From: a methane-oxidizing endosymbiont of Gigantopelta aegis
GTDB taxonomy: Bacteria; Pseudomonadota; Gammaproteobacteria; Methylococcales; Methylomonadaceae
Length of the DNA: 64,000 nucleotides
Reading direction: 5' to 3'
Assembly: GCF_016097405.1 (NCBI RefSeq)
Contig: NZ_JAEHGD010000001.1
Span: 1,086,307-1,150,306 of the forward strand
Part shown: piece after piece, positions 47,226 through 58,053 of the stretch
Layout: each line of letters starts with the position of its first letter
Position numbering within the stretch: position 1 is the stretch's first letter
Program-made: the position numbers and the translations under genes
The notes under the pieces: model-generated
What the model was told of the DNA's origin: nothing
Databases searched by the model: none
What the model saw: the letters and a program-made list of their open reading frames with translations, nothing else

Positions 47226-47255
47226 AAGGCGGTTTTTTTAAACCGCCTTTTTTTT
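47226..47255 (+). terminator. Strong intrinsic terminator reading rightward
   Basis: AAGGCGGTTT and AAACCGCCTT pair perfectly around TTTT and are followed by a run of T (to 47255). The T-run follows on the plus strand only, while both flanking genes (regB and msrQ) are on the minus strand. It therefore suits a plus-strand transcript from 47129-47225, or perhaps protects against read-through. On the minus strand the stem would have only a weak terminator character after msrQ. Confidence 0.7.
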
Positions 47256-47288
47256 GTCTTTTAATTTCCCTGCCACCAACATAAAATC

Positions 47289-47882
47289 TCAAGCGTTACG
47301 TTTCGGTTGTATTCGGGTAACAAGTAAAATAAAAATAACTGCTGCATAAATTAAGGGTTGCCTCAGATCTGATTTGACCAGCATGAAATAATGCAGAAGC
47401 GCCAATACAGCCGCAGGATAGATCAATTTATGTACTGTTTTCCAATATCGACCCAGACGTTTTTGCATATTAACGCTCGACGTTAGCGCCAGTGGCAATA
47501 ACAAACAATACGTTGCCAGCCCCAATAATAAATACGGTGTTTCTGTCACTTCCTGACGAAAATAATGCCAGGAAAATTCAATATCCAGCCACAAAAACAC
47601 CAGCAGATGCAAACTGGCATAAAAAAATGCAAACAACCCCATCATGCGCCGGAAACGCAGCGGCCAACGCTGACCACTCAGGCGGCGCAATGGCGTCAGC
47701 GCCAATGTTAAACATAAAAAGCGCAAGGCCCAGCGACCCAGGGTAAGATGCATGGTTTCGACTGGATTGGCGCCCAACCCATCATTCACGCCATCGATGA
47801 CAAGCTGGGCCAACGGCCACAGCGACACAAAGAAAATAATAGCTTTAATCGCGCGCCAGTGCGTTTTTTTAAGTCGCATCAA
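47289..47882 (-). CDS. msrQ: MsrQ, haem-binding membrane subunit
   Basis: Passes electrons from the quinone pool to MsrP for repair of oxidised methionine in the periplasm. The 197-aa protein has five or six helices of the ferric-reductase-like domain, with conserved His in YASLHLLVFLWL and HKLIYPAAVLALLHYFML. Overlaps msrP by 4 bp. Confidence 0.92.
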   Translation of the reverse strand: MMRLKKTHWRAIKAIIFFVSLWPLAQLVIDGVNDGLGANPVETMHLTLGRWALRFLCLTLALTPLRRLSGQRWPLRFRRMMGLFAFFYASLHLLVFLWLDIEFSWHYFRQEVTETPYLLLGLATYCLLLPLALTSSVNMQKRLGRYWKTVHKLIYPAAVLALLHYFMLVKSDLRQPLIYAAVIFILLVTRIQPKRNA

Positions 47883-48823
47883 ATGTATTTGCTTAAATCC
47901 ATACCTTTATAAAGAGGTGCGACATATTCGGCATAACCATTAAACATCTCAGTATCCCGCTTTGATGCAAACAGCCCCGCCCCCAGAATTCTTTCCCGCG
48001 CCTGGCTCCAGCGCGGATGTGGTACATTCGGATTGACGTTAGCATAAAAGCCATATTCATCCGGCGCAGCTTTATTCCATGCCGTTTGCGGCATGGTTTC
48101 GGTAAAGCGTATTTTGACGATGGCCTTGATACTCTTAAAACCATATTTCCAGGGCACAACCAGACGCAGTGGCGCACCATTCTGTTTAGGCAGTTCATCA
48201 TCATACATTCCGGTGGCAATAAAGCTCAATGGATGCATGGCTTCGTCAATTCTAAGTCCTTCTGTATAAGGCCAGTCCAGTGATTTATTGCGTTGTCCCG
48301 GCATATTTTCAGGCTGATAAACGGTGGTGAACTCAACAAATTTCGCCCGTGATGTCGGCTTAAATGCCTTCAGCATATCAGCGAGCGGAAAACCGATCCA
48401 CGGTACCACCATCGACCAGGCTTCGACACAGCGAAAACGGTAGATTCTTTCCTGCAAGGGGTTTTGCTTGAGAATATCTTCCAGATGATAAACACCGGGC
48501 TTGTCCACTTCGCCACTGACCTCAACCTGCCAAGGCTTCGTCTTCAGCGCCTGCGCCAATACGGTCGAGCCGGTTTTGTTGGTCGTGAATTCGTAATAAT
48601 TAGTGTAATGAGTGACATCTTCATAATCGGTCACCGGAAAGTCACCCGAATAGGGACCGACCGGCACCGTTTCAAATGGTTTTTTTTCAGCATTCGCCGC
48701 CGTCGGTAAAAATGCAGCGGCAGTAAAACCTAAAGAAGCTTTGATGATTTTGCGGCGGGCCTGAAATATTTCTCTTGGTGTAATTTCAGAATTCTTGATT
48801 GATGCGAGGCGAAACAAAGACAT
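47879..48823 (-). CDS. msrP: MsrP, molybdopterin methionine sulfoxide reductase
   Basis: Periplasmic molybdoenzyme that reduces protein methionine sulfoxides. The 314-aa protein has a Tat signal (FQARRKIIKASLGFTAAAF), and the Mo-ligand Cys in RFRCVEAWSMVVPWIGFPL near residue 130. Exported folded by Tat. It needs molybdate, and the modABC transporter lies at 55-57.5 kb. Its start is preceded by a 66-bp gap before the P-type ATPase remnant. Confidence 0.95.
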   Translation of the reverse strand: MSLFRLASIKNSEITPREIFQARRKIIKASLGFTAAAFLPTAANAEKKPFETVPVGPYSGDFPVTDYEDVTHYTNYYEFTTNKTGSTVLAQALKTKPWQVEVSGEVDKPGVYHLEDILKQNPLQERIYRFRCVEAWSMVVPWIGFPLADMLKAFKPTSRAKFVEFTTVYQPENMPGQRNKSLDWPYTEGLRIDEAMHPLSFIATGMYDDELPKQNGAPLRLVVPWKYGFKSIKAIVKIRFTETMPQTAWNKAAPDEYGFYANVNPNVPHPRWSQARERILGAGLFASKRDTEMFNGYAEYVAPLYKGMDLSKYI

Positions 48824-49536
48824 AAATACTCTCTCCCTGAAAAGAATTAAACGCTAAAAGGCTGGACTTCTTAATATTTTTTACACGGCTTATTTAAAAA
48901 CTTCCGGATTTTTTTGCTTTGACTGACCTGTTTTAGCATGTCGTTGTTCCAACCACAAACGTAATCTTTTATCCAAAGCGATAACCATATGAATGGTAAA
49001 CCCTACAATAATGATAGGTAACCAATCATTCAGGCCAATCGGTGCAGTATGAAATAATTGGTTCATTATCGGCAAATAGGTAAATGCCAAACTCGCCATG
49101 ATCATAGAAAATATACCTGTCCAAACCCATCGGTTACTAAACAATCCTAAGCTGAACATGGACAGCCGTAATGAACGACAATTCAGTAAATAGAAAGATT
49201 CACCGACAGCAAAGACATTGACTGCAATGGTGCGTGCCCGTTCTTCACTGGCTCCGTGCTGAAGTGCCCATTCAAATAAACCGAAAGCCCCTGCAAGCAA
49301 CATTGAACCGACTAAAAGAATACGAAATATGAGTTCCCCATTCAAAATGGGCGCAGAAGTAGGGCGCGGTGGCCTGGCCATAAGGCCGGGTTCGCGTGGT
49401 TCAAAAGCTAACGTCAAACCTAAAAATAATGCGGCAGTCATATTTATCCACAGTGCTTGCACCGGCAGTACGGGTAACATTTCGCCCATGAGTACAGCAA
49501 CGATGATGACCAACCCTTCACCCAGATTAGTGGCTA

Positions 49537-50388
49537 GGGGCTGTTGCCATTTCACATAGGTAACCATAAAAAGGCGCAAGCCAGAGCGATAGAGCCTTCA
49601 AAATTTCGTTTGAGTTTGTCATATCGCGTGGCGATCGCTCTGAAATGCTTAAGTCTTGCAAACACATTTTCAACGAGATGGCGATATTTGTAGAGACACC
49701 AATCCATTTCATCATTTCCCCGAGTTGAATTCTTTTTCTTGGGATAACAGGAACAGCCCCTTTGTCTTTAATTTGAAGACGTAATGCTTCACTGTCATAG
49801 CCTCTGTCAGCAACTATATAGTCACCTTTTGGGAGCTCTGCAACTAATTTCGGTGCTTCTTTACAGTCATGAACTTCGCCGCCTGTCACTGAGAAATGAA
49901 TAGGAAGACCACAGGCATCAACGGCCATATGAATTTTACTGGTGTTCCCGGCGACAGATTTCCCTATCGCTGTTTCTTGTTCACAGGCCGCACCACTACT
50001 ATGCTGATGTGCTTTCACAATACTCCCATCAATAAATTCCCATTCCAGGTCTGGGTCAACAACCAGGGCGTTAAAAATACCCATCAGTTTTTCTTTACGA
50101 GACCAGTCATTGAATCGTTTATATACCGCATTCCAATTACCAAAAGCCGTGGGTAAATCTCTCCAGGGACAACCTACTCGCAAGCGATAAAAAAATACCT
50201 TCGACTGTTTTTCGAAGACAAGGTTTGTCATAAATTCCCATTTTCAACATAATTATCTTCAGTTTCTCCCAAAGTTCATCCGTAAGCATTTGTCGGGGCA
50301 TAGTTTGCTTGTTTTTGAGTCAAAATAAACAATCTATGTGGCGGAGTTATTGAATTTCAAGGGGGATTTTCAAAACGGCAACAGCCCC
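49537..50388 (-). mobile_element. IS5-type element, copy 5
   Basis: An 852-bp copy with GGGGCTGTTGCC ends and TA at 49535-49536 and 50389-50390. The transposase frame is broken by a seven-T run (on the coding strand) near 50195 and a five-A run near 49735, so two frameshifts. It contains the same catalytic motifs as the other copies. Confidence 0.92.
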
Positions 50389-51913
50389 TAATATAAAACT
50401 GATGAATTTTATTAAATTATCCAATACGCCACGACCTTCCTCTACAGCCGCTTCAATGCTGGCAAAGTTATCATCCGTCAATACCATATCGGCAGCTTCT
50501 TTGGCGACTTCGGTACCGGTAATCCCCATCGCAATGCCTATATCGGCCTTACGCACTGCTGGGGCATCGTTAACACCATCACCCGTCATTGCCGTCACCT
50601 CGCCACTTGCCTGCAGGGCTTCGACCAGACGTAATTTTTGTTCGGGCGTGACTCGGGCAAAAACAGCGGTTTTTTCCACAGCCTGTGTTAATTCAGCACC
50701 GCTCATCGCTTCAAGTTCTGTACCGGTATGTACTGTTGTTTCCCCATCAGCCGCTTTGCTTAAACCTATTTTCTCAGCAATTGCAGCAGCCGTTAGCGCA
50801 TGATCGCCCGTAATCATTTTGACCTGTATCCCCGCCGACCGGCAGGCGGCTATGGCTGGAATAACTTCTTCACGAGGCGGGTCAATCATGGCTTGCAAGC
50901 CAAAAAATTGCATACCGTTAGCAACATTATCGTGATCAATATGCTGAGTGTCTGTAGATACCGGCAACCGCGCAAACGCTAAAACTCGAAGGCCTCGACT
51001 CGCCATATCTTCGACCTGTGCCATTATTTCTGCCGGTTGCAGTGGAGTGGGAGAGCCCTTTTCGTCTAATACTGTATTACAACGCTGTAGAACACTCTCC
51101 ACAGAGCCTTTTAAATAGATAATATTGTCTCCACCCGCCGCATTGGAATGCAACGTTGCCATATACTGATACTGAGACTCAAAAGGAATCGCATCCAACC
51201 GTGGCATTTGTTTTAATAATGCAGCCTGTTCCAACCCTACTTTACGCGCAGAAACCAGCAATGCGCCCTCAGTGGGGTCTCCTGCAATTACCCAGCCCTG
51301 TTCGCTTTGTTTTAATGTGGCATCATTACACAATAAACCTGCCAACAAGCACTCCCGCAAACTGGGCTTTGTGTTGATTTCAACTGTTTTACCATTCTGG
51401 GTGATACGACCTTCGGGAACATAGCCAATACCTTGGACGACAAAATGTTCCTGACCTGCCCAAACGTGTTGCACCGTCATTTCGTTACGGGTCAGCGTAC
51501 CTGTTTTGTCGGAACAAATGACGGTTGTGCTGCCTAAGATTTCCACTGCGGGTAGATGACGAATAATCGCATTGCGTTTAGCCATCCTCGATACCCCAAT
51601 CGCCAGGGTAATGGTCATGACTGCAGGGAGTCCTTCGGGGATCATGGCGACCGACAAGGAAACACTGGCCATAAACAGGCTTTCCCAGGATTCGCCGTGT
51701 GCCAATCCCACAAAAAAGTCAGCGTCGCTAGCCCAAGAATAACAAATAACAGAATATGACTGAATTTCGCTATCTTACGTGTCAACGGTGTCGCCAGAAC
51801 TTCAGCGTTACTGATCAATTCAGAGATACGACCAATTTCTGTTTTGTCACCCGTTGCCACAACAACAGCTTTCCCCGTGCCATAAGTGACCAGAGCTGAT
51901 GAATACAACATAT

Positions 51914-53002
51914 TGCAAGCGCCAACTTAAGCCCCCAACCACTTGATTAAACACGACTTACGCCCAGCTCTCTGCATTGTCGAATCATTCCCAAAATCGG
52001 TTCAGGTAGACTCTGCAACGAACGTTTTCTCGGGCGTTCGCTAACGCTTTTCAAATAATCACGCTGAAAGCGTTCTTGCTTCGGAAAACAGGCGTTCAAT
52101 CCTGATTTAATGTCCTCAGCAATCGTTTTATACAAACGCCAGGGTGTCAATGCACGCGGCCCATCCATTTTCGTCAAGGCCTTGGTAAAACACCGCTGCG
52201 CGATCTTTTCCGTAACCACCGCATACAGAAGTTTGCCCTGTAAATACAATTCGGCCAATTGACTGTCTTTACGGGCACGTAATTGATTGATCGCCAACAG
52301 GCTTTTCAGCCGTTTGATCACCAATTCCACCTGCCAGCGTACACGATAGAGCGCGGCAGCCGTTTCGGTGCTGAGCAACTCGACCGGCACGGACGTTAAA
52401 ATTAAGACCCATTCACTGAGATAGAGCGTTTTTCCTGGGCTGTACGTCCTTTGTTCTGCGCTCTGAGTTTCGCTTTACGCCGGGCTTGCGCCGCTTTTTC
52501 GGCAGGTAACGGAACCGCATGTACCGTGCAGGCGATTCGTTTAGTATCATGGCACAAATAAACCGGAATAGCCCCCGCTTGTTTCCCGAGACGTTGTAAT
52601 TTCGTTTCCCAGTCAATTTTTATCATTTTGCCGTGCTCGTCAAGCTCGTATAAATTCATGCTGTGTGCGTTATAGCGCAGCACAATATCGCCACCTCGGT
52701 CAATAAAGGCACCAACGACTTCGGTTGATTGTAGCCACGATCAATCAACACGACATCGCCCGATTCCAGCACATAATGGTCAAGGCTTTCGCCAATCTTG
52801 TCCGTACTGACTTCAACCTGGCGCAATGTCAGTGAAATCAAATCTATCGCGATATGTAGCCGATACGTGGTTTCTGTCGCACCGGGTTCCTGCACGGTCG
52901 AGCCATCAATAATAACGAAGCTTAATGAACCACTGTCAACCACCTGATGCAACCCAAATACGCCCGATAGCAAGGATTTTACCCAAGGAACGCAGGCCGC
53001 CA
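51914..53002 (-). mobile_element. IS4-family remnant inside the P-type ATPase gene
   Basis: The right boundary falls at about 53001 (EGKA joined to VAACVPWVKSLLSG) and the left at about 51914. The transposase is 5'-truncated, since it lacks the N-terminal ~90 residues, and is frameshifted near 52670 and 52395. Catalytic residues: FVIIDGSTVQEPG, VVLIDRGYNQPKS and YRVRWQVELVIKRLKSLL (IS4 YREK-type). Its insertion or a later deletion removed roughly 330 bp of the ATPase gene. Confidence 0.78.
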
Positions 53003-53379
53003 CGCTTTACCTTCCTGCACAAATCCGATAATAGCGTTTAATAAAACCACGCCGAATATCACGCCAGCAGCAACCCAGTCACCCAAGTATATTTTGACAC
53101 CGATGGCGACCAACAAAATATAAACCAGTGCCTGATGGAATTGCAGTAAAAAACGCAGTACCGGCCCTTTGCCCTTTTTTAGGGTTAGTATATTGCTGCC
53201 AAACTTTTCTCTGCGCTTTTCAGTCTCAGCCTGATCCAGTCCGGTATCGGCGTGAACATCCAGAAACTCGGTCACTTCAGCTTCAGGGAAATGGTGCCAG
53301 TGTTTCTTTAACAGTTCTGTCATTGTTTTCCTATCATGGCGTGGTGATTGTGTTGACAGCCCGGATACGATCTAGCGCA

Positions 53380-54948
53380 CTATTTCTCCAGTATCAAGCA
53401 CTGTTCCAATTGTTTTTTAAAAGTAGAAAACACAAAGCGCTTTTCAGCATCGATTTTACAGGTAAATTTTTGTTCATATCGATCCAGAGGGTCATGGTTT
53501 TTTAACTGATAATCCAGAACCGAGCTATCGGCTTCCGACACTTCAGCCTGGTTTTGACAACGTTTTTCAATGCGCGCTCTCAAAATATCTTCCGCAACCA
53601 CAAAATCAATAATAATCCACTGACATGAACTGCGCTGTCCTATTTCGTAAAACTTTCGCCGCTGACGCCTGGATAGAAAAGTGGCATCGACAATCACATG
53701 ATAACCACTTTGCAACACCACCTCCGCCAACGCTTTTAATCTATCATACGTTAACTCGGTCGCCTGCTTGCTATACACATTTTGGCCGATAGCTGAATGT
53801 GTTTTTTGCTGTTTTTTGACACCAAACAAACGTTTACGTTCAACATCGGAACGTAAACGTATTGCCGGCAGGTTTTCCAGAATAATCTGCGTAATCGTGG
53901 ACTTACCCGAAGCCGAAAAACCGTGACAGAGTAACAACACAGGTTGTTGTGGTTTGATATAGCTCTCGGCAAGATCAAGATAGGCCCGATATTCCCGCTG
54001 CAAGGCTTCCCGTAACGGTGTCGAAACATCTGACTGCCTGGCACGCAAAGCCGCCACCATGGCCCGGACGATCGCCCGATAGACCAGATAATAGCGCAAT
54101 AATTTCAAGCCGGCATAATCGCCAGTCTGCTCCAGATAGGCATTGAGAAAACGATACGCTTTTGGCTGAAGATTCCGATACTGCAAATCCATCATCAAAA
54201 AAGCAATCTCGCTGATAACATCTATCCAGCGCAGTGATTCACTGAACTCAATTCCATCGAAAATCAGAATGTCATCGTCAACCAACGCAATATTGCCAAG
54301 ATGTAAATCTCCATGACATTCACGCACAAAGCCCTGATCATGCCTTTGTTGAAAATCGGCTTTATGCGAGTCGAATCTATCGTTTATCCATCGATAGATT
54401 TTTTCAACCCGCAACCGATCATTCTGGTCACTTACATTGCGCAACAAACACTCGAAGGTATCCTGTGTAGCGTGATGCGCCTGTTCTGGCGTTCCCCATA
54501 TTGTTTGAGCCGAAGACCTGTCGATGCGTTGATGAAAGTCCGCAAGGATTTCCGCCAGCCTGTCGATATGCCTACACTTAAGCTGATTCTGCTCCACCAC
54601 ATGCGTCAATTCCGACTGTGCCGGAAACTGTTTCATCTTTACCGCATAATCAATAACCGCACCATTACCGCCTAATACTGGCTTCTCCACGCTTCCGGTA
54701 ATCGGCACAACATCAAGATAAATTGTCGGTGCCAATCGCGAATTTAAGCGCAATTCCTCCTGACAATAAAAATGACGTTTTTCCAACGTAGAAAAATCAA
54801 GAAAACCAAGATTCACTGGCTTTTTGATTTTATAGGCATATTTTCCTGTCAGCAAAACCCAGGAAATATGTGTTTCAACTCGCTCAACCGCCTCAGCTTC
54901 GCCTGACAACTTGATAGCCTGTATTAAATTAGCAATATAATCTTTCAT
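53380..54948 (-). CDS. Fused aminoglycoside-phosphotransferase-like / AAA ATP-binding protein
   Basis: A 522-aa fusion of two kinase-like domains. Residues 1-320 are an APH-type fold (ISWVLLTGKYAYKIKKPVNLGF, catalytic loop CHGDLHLGNIAL near 205, FDGIEFSESLRWIDVISEIA). Residues 330-522 are a P-loop kinase with Walker A CHGFSASGKSTI near residue 341. The combination corresponds to the known COG2187/COG0645 fusion family of unknown substrate. Adjacent to modC, but transcribed with its own gap. Confidence 0.85.
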   Translation of the reverse strand: MKDYIANLIQAIKLSGEAEAVERVETHISWVLLTGKYAYKIKKPVNLGFLDFSTLEKRHFYCQEELRLNSRLAPTIYLDVVPITGSVEKPVLGGNGAVIDYAVKMKQFPAQSELTHVVEQNQLKCRHIDRLAEILADFHQRIDRSSAQTIWGTPEQAHHATQDTFECLLRNVSDQNDRLRVEKIYRWINDRFDSHKADFQQRHDQGFVRECHGDLHLGNIALVDDDILIFDGIEFSESLRWIDVISEIAFLMMDLQYRNLQPKAYRFLNAYLEQTGDYAGLKLLRYYLVYRAIVRAMVAALRARQSDVSTPLREALQREYRAYLDLAESYIKPQQPVLLLCHGFSASGKSTITQIILENLPAIRLRSDVERKRLFGVKKQQKTHSAIGQNVYSKQATELTYDRLKALAEVVLQSGYHVIVDATFLSRRQRRKFYEIGQRSSCQWIIIDFVVAEDILRARIEKRCQNQAEVSEADSSVLDYQLKNHDPLDRYEQKFTCKIDAEKRFVFSTFKKQLEQCLILEK

Positions 54949-54972
54949 AGCATGATCAAAAATAGTGACGCC

Positions 54973-56082
54973 TCAACCCTTACCTGGCATCAAATGAATA
55001 TGCTGAGCCAATACCGAAAAACCGATGGCTTCGCCTGGTCTCAAGCGGTTGCGTTGGGCGACGTGGAGCGGCACATTGATACTCAGCTTGCACAAGGGTG
55101 TTTGATCGACAGTGACGCAGATATGCGCTTGGCCGTTGATTTCAAAATATTCAACAATCCGGCCTGACAATGGGTTCTCTTTTTCACCTCGCGAAGGCCT
55201 ATCGCGACGGTGTAATAAAATGCCCGATGCGGGAATCATCCAATACACTTTGCCACCAACCGGCCAGTCCGGTTGCGCTTGCGCGTACAAAACGATGCCG
55301 TGCCAATTGAGAGTAGTTTGGTTCGGCGCCTGTTCAATAACACACCCTTCAAATACATTTTGCTGATCCATCAATCGAGCAATGGTGACGGTTTGTGGTC
55401 GTTTGAGCAAAGTTTCCGGTGCGCCGGTTTGCAACACCTCACCTCTATGTAACAGGGCGATTTTATCGGCTAGCAACGCCGATTCTTCCAAGTCGTGGGT
55501 CACTAGAATAATCGGAATTGCCAACGATTGTCTCAGCAACAATAACTCCCGGTACAATTTCCGCCGGGTTACTTGATCCACTGCCGAAAACGGCTCATCC
55601 AATAATAAAACCGCAGGCTTTCGGGCCAAGGCGCGCGCAACGGCGACACGTTGTTTCTGACCACCGGATAATTGCTTGGGATAACGTTTTTCAAGACCCG
55701 CCAAATGCACCTGCGCCAATAATGTCATGACTTCCCGAGACTGCTCGACCTTAGATTGCTTCGGCAATGCCAACCGGATATTGTCAAATACGGTTAAATG
55801 CGGAAACAGGGCGTATTGTTGGAAAACCAGTCCAACATGGCGACGGTGAGCCGGTAAAAAACGTTTTCCATCCTGCCAGATTTCGCCATTACATTCAATC
55901 TGGCCATTCTTGGCTCGATATAAACCGGCGATGGCGCGGAGAACGGTGGTTTTGCCACTGCCGGAAGGGCCAGTTAAGGCTAATAATTCGCCGGGTTTGC
56001 AGGTTAATTTTACCTGTAATGGAATCGGTTGTTGCTGCGACAATGAAACAGAAATACCCGTCTTAGACATAGCGTTTTTCAC
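54973..56082 (-). CDS. modC: ModC, molybdate ABC transporter ATPase
   Basis: Energises molybdate uptake. The 369-aa protein has Walker A GPSGSGKT at residues 38-45, signature LSGGQKQRVAVARALA, Walker B AVLLLDEPFSAVD, and a C-terminal Mop/TOBE domain (VEYFEINGQAHICVTVDQTPLCKL onward) for molybdate sensing. Its start overlaps modB by about 20 bp. Confidence 0.93.
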   Translation of the reverse strand: MKNAMSKTGISVSLSQQQPIPLQVKLTCKPGELLALTGPSGSGKTTVLRAIAGLYRAKNGQIECNGEIWQDGKRFLPAHRRHVGLVFQQYALFPHLTVFDNIRLALPKQSKVEQSREVMTLLAQVHLAGLEKRYPKQLSGGQKQRVAVARALARKPAVLLLDEPFSAVDQVTRRKLYRELLLLRQSLAIPIILVTHDLEESALLADKIALLHRGEVLQTGAPETLLKRPQTVTIARLMDQQNVFEGCVIEQAPNQTTLNWHGIVLYAQAQPDWPVGGKVYWMIPASGILLHRRDRPSRGEKENPLSGRIVEYFEINGQAHICVTVDQTPLCKLSINVPLHVAQRNRLRPGEAIGFSVLAQHIHLMPGKG

Positions 56083-56731
56083 TACGTGCGCTTAACCAAA
56101 AACTCAGACTGAGAGTCAACATGGAAAAAATCAATAGCGTCAATGCCATCACCGAAGCAGCCGGCCGATCAAAAAGTTGCATTTTTTCATAAATAGCAAT
56201 CGCCAAAGTTTGAGTTTCGCCAGGAATATTACCGCCAACCATCAACACGATACCAAATTCGCCCAAGGTATGTGCAAAGGTCATAATCAACCCCATCAGA
56301 ATACCAGGCCAAGCTAAAGGTAATTCTATTTTCCATAACACCCGCCAGTGATTCAGTCCACAACACTGTGCCGCTTCTCGAATTTCAACCGGAATGGCAC
56401 TAAAAGCACGCTGCATGGGTTGAATGGCGAATGGTAAATTAAAAATAACCGAGGCTAGCACTAGCCCTTCAAAACTGAAAATCAAGCGTAGATCGAAACT
56501 GTCGGCCAACCACTTGCCAAGCCCATGATCGGGATTGAAACTGACCAACAAATAATAGCCCAGTACCGTTGGTGGCAACACTAAAGGTAAAGTAATCAAG
56601 CTTTGCAGCAGAAAACGTCCTGGAAAACGCCGATTGGCCAACAAACGCCCGATCAAAATACCCACCGGTAACAAAATCAACACGGTAACCAAACTGAGCT
56701 TAATGGAAAGATTGAATGCCAGCCAATCCAT
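56063..56731 (-). CDS. modB: ModB, molybdate ABC transporter permease
   Basis: Inner membrane channel of the molybdate transporter. The 222-aa protein has five predicted helices; the ABC-coupling EAA loop is EIREAAQCCGLNHWRVLWKI near residue 135. Overlaps modA by 1 bp and modC by about 20 bp. Confidence 0.94.
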   Translation of the reverse strand: MDWLAFNLSIKLSLVTVLILLPVGILIGRLLANRRFPGRFLLQSLITLPLVLPPTVLGYYLLVSFNPDHGLGKWLADSFDLRLIFSFEGLVLASVIFNLPFAIQPMQRAFSAIPVEIREAAQCCGLNHWRVLWKIELPLAWPGILMGLIMTFAHTLGEFGIVLMVGGNIPGETQTLAIAIYEKMQLFDRPAASVMALTLLIFSMLTLSLSFWLSARSEKRYV

Positions 56732-57498
56732 TATCGCGCCGCCTTTTCAACGTTAAACCCGTGTTGTCGTAACAGGGTTTGGCTGACTTCGCTGCGTAAA
56801 AAACGATAAAACTGCGTGGCTACATCACCGGCAGAAGACAACAGGGCAACCGTTTGCGGTAAATCCGGCTGTAATGTGGGTGCTAATAACACAGTATGGA
56901 CGCGGGTTTTCAAAGCCGGGTTCAATGCCAGACTATAAGGTACCAAACCGGCCTGTGCTGCACCTGACACAATAAAATGTACGGTTTGCGCGGCATTTTC
57001 AGCATGAATCAAGTGCTCTTTTATCTGTGGCCAATCCTGTAAACCCTGCAAAATAGCTAAAGCCGCCTCACCAAAAGGCGCATAGTCTGGATTTGCAATC
57101 ACAATATGCCGAACTTGGCCACTTCGACTCGCTTGTCCTAACCCATGCAGATGAGAGTCTATTGCTGACGGGACTAAATTTGATAGCATCAAGGCCAGTT
57201 GTCCGTAAGCCAAAACCTGTTTTTTACGAACCCTCTTTGCCGACAAAGATTCGATATAATCTGGGTTGGCGGAAATAAACAATTCAAAGGGCGCGCCCTG
57301 TCTGATCTGTTGCGCTAACACACCGGAAGCCGCATAACTGATACGTAATTTATATCCCGTTTCCTGCTCAAAATGTTGTTTGAGCGGCTGCATCACCCAC
57401 CTGAAATTAGAGGCAACCGCAATCAATGGTGGTGCTTCAGCCTGCGCTAGCAGCGTCACTGTTAAAAGTATGCAAAAGATGATGGACTTCATCGCCAT
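56731..57498 (-). CDS. modA: ModA, periplasmic molybdate-binding protein
   Basis: Captures molybdate for ModBC. Start taken at 57498 or 57492 (MAMKSIIFCILLTVTLLAQA), which gives a proper signal peptide; an upstream ATG at 57552 would add 18 residues and spoil it. The mature domain has VAASNFRWVM, SYAASGVLAQQI, PFELFISANPDYIESL and IVSGAAQAGLVPYSLAL. No ModE site was recognised upstream. Supplies Mo for MsrP among others. Confidence 0.92.
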   Translation of the reverse strand: MAMKSIIFCILLTVTLLAQAEAPPLIAVASNFRWVMQPLKQHFEQETGYKLRISYAASGVLAQQIRQGAPFELFISANPDYIESLSAKRVRKKQVLAYGQLALMLSNLVPSAIDSHLHGLGQASRSGQVRHIVIANPDYAPFGEAALAILQGLQDWPQIKEHLIHAENAAQTVHFIVSGAAQAGLVPYSLALNPALKTRVHTVLLAPTLQPDLPQTVALLSSAGDVATQFYRFLRSEVSQTLLRQHGFNVEKAAR

Positions 57499-57752
57499 AA
57501 ATAAAAACCGGCAAAACCTGCCTTTAAAACACACACTGTCACAAAAAAACAACAGATAATTGAATTTTTTTAAATTGATAAATCAATATGTTAAGACACA
57601 TCCTTGCGATTAAACATAAAAATATTGTGTTTTTATACCAACAACCCTTGGCAACACACAATAATTGGCCTAGGATTAACTTGTTTTTTATGGGCTTAGC
57701 GCAGAGTTGTCATGTAAGCCTATAATATTTAACTTATGCCGAGGTGCTTGTC

Positions 57753-58043
57753 ATGCTTCATATCATCAGCCAATTTCCCATCAACCCTTCCGAACTTGAA
57801 AAAACAGTTGAGGGTGACACGGTCATCTTTACCGAGAATGCGGTCTATTCAATCAAGCAGGACAATACTACACTGAAATGGATACAAGCGACATTGAAGC
57901 ATGTGAATATTTGTGTCAGAAAAGCCGATTTGATGATTCGCAATATTGATATCAGTGAATTGATCACAGGTGTCGCCATTCTGGAGGATTTCGATTGGCC
58001 CATGCTGGAATCCCAGGAAGCGGTGGTACGCTCCTGGAATTAA
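57753..58043 (+). CDS. tusB: TusB/DsrH-like sulfur relay protein
   Basis: A 96-aa protein. The start MLHIISQFPINPSELEKTV and the pattern GDTVIFTENAVYSI, VNICVRKADLMIRN and C-terminal aromatic VVRSWN match TusB/DsrH, which in E. coli forms TusBCD and passes sulfur to tRNA thiolation. Start chosen at 57753 (GAGG upstream). tusC and tusD are not beside it, so its role here is uncertain; it is directly followed by dciA. Confidence 0.72.
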   Translation: MLHIISQFPINPSELEKTVEGDTVIFTENAVYSIKQDNTTLKWIQATLKHVNICVRKADLMIRNIDISELITGVAILEDFDWPMLESQEAVVRSWN

Positions 58044-58053
58044 CGCTTAATTC

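Larger units (their letters stand above)
48890..53323 (-). pseudogene. Cation-transporting P-type ATPase, broken by two IS elements
   Basis: Four pieces can be ordered. The N-terminus (53323 to 53001) is MTELLKKHWHHFPEAEVTEF to FVQEGKA. After a break of about 110 missing residues at an IS4-type remnant, the frame resumes at 51911 with the A-domain end (MLYSSALVTYGTGKAVVVATG). It shifts in a T-run at about 51710. The next piece has the phosphorylation motif CSDKTGTLTRNEMT and the ATP-binding MTGDGVNDAPAVRKADIGIAM. IS5-type copy 5 splits it at 50388; the C-terminal membrane helices end at 48890. Rejoining at the TA restores FISFILATNLGEGLV in frame. Resembles the SERCA/PMA-like or PacL-type ATPase group; ion unknown. 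Confidence 0.88.

Noticed and set aside
47226-47255. Terminator for msrPQ on the minus strand
   Set aside because: On that strand the stem is followed by GAATAGTATT rather than a T-run.
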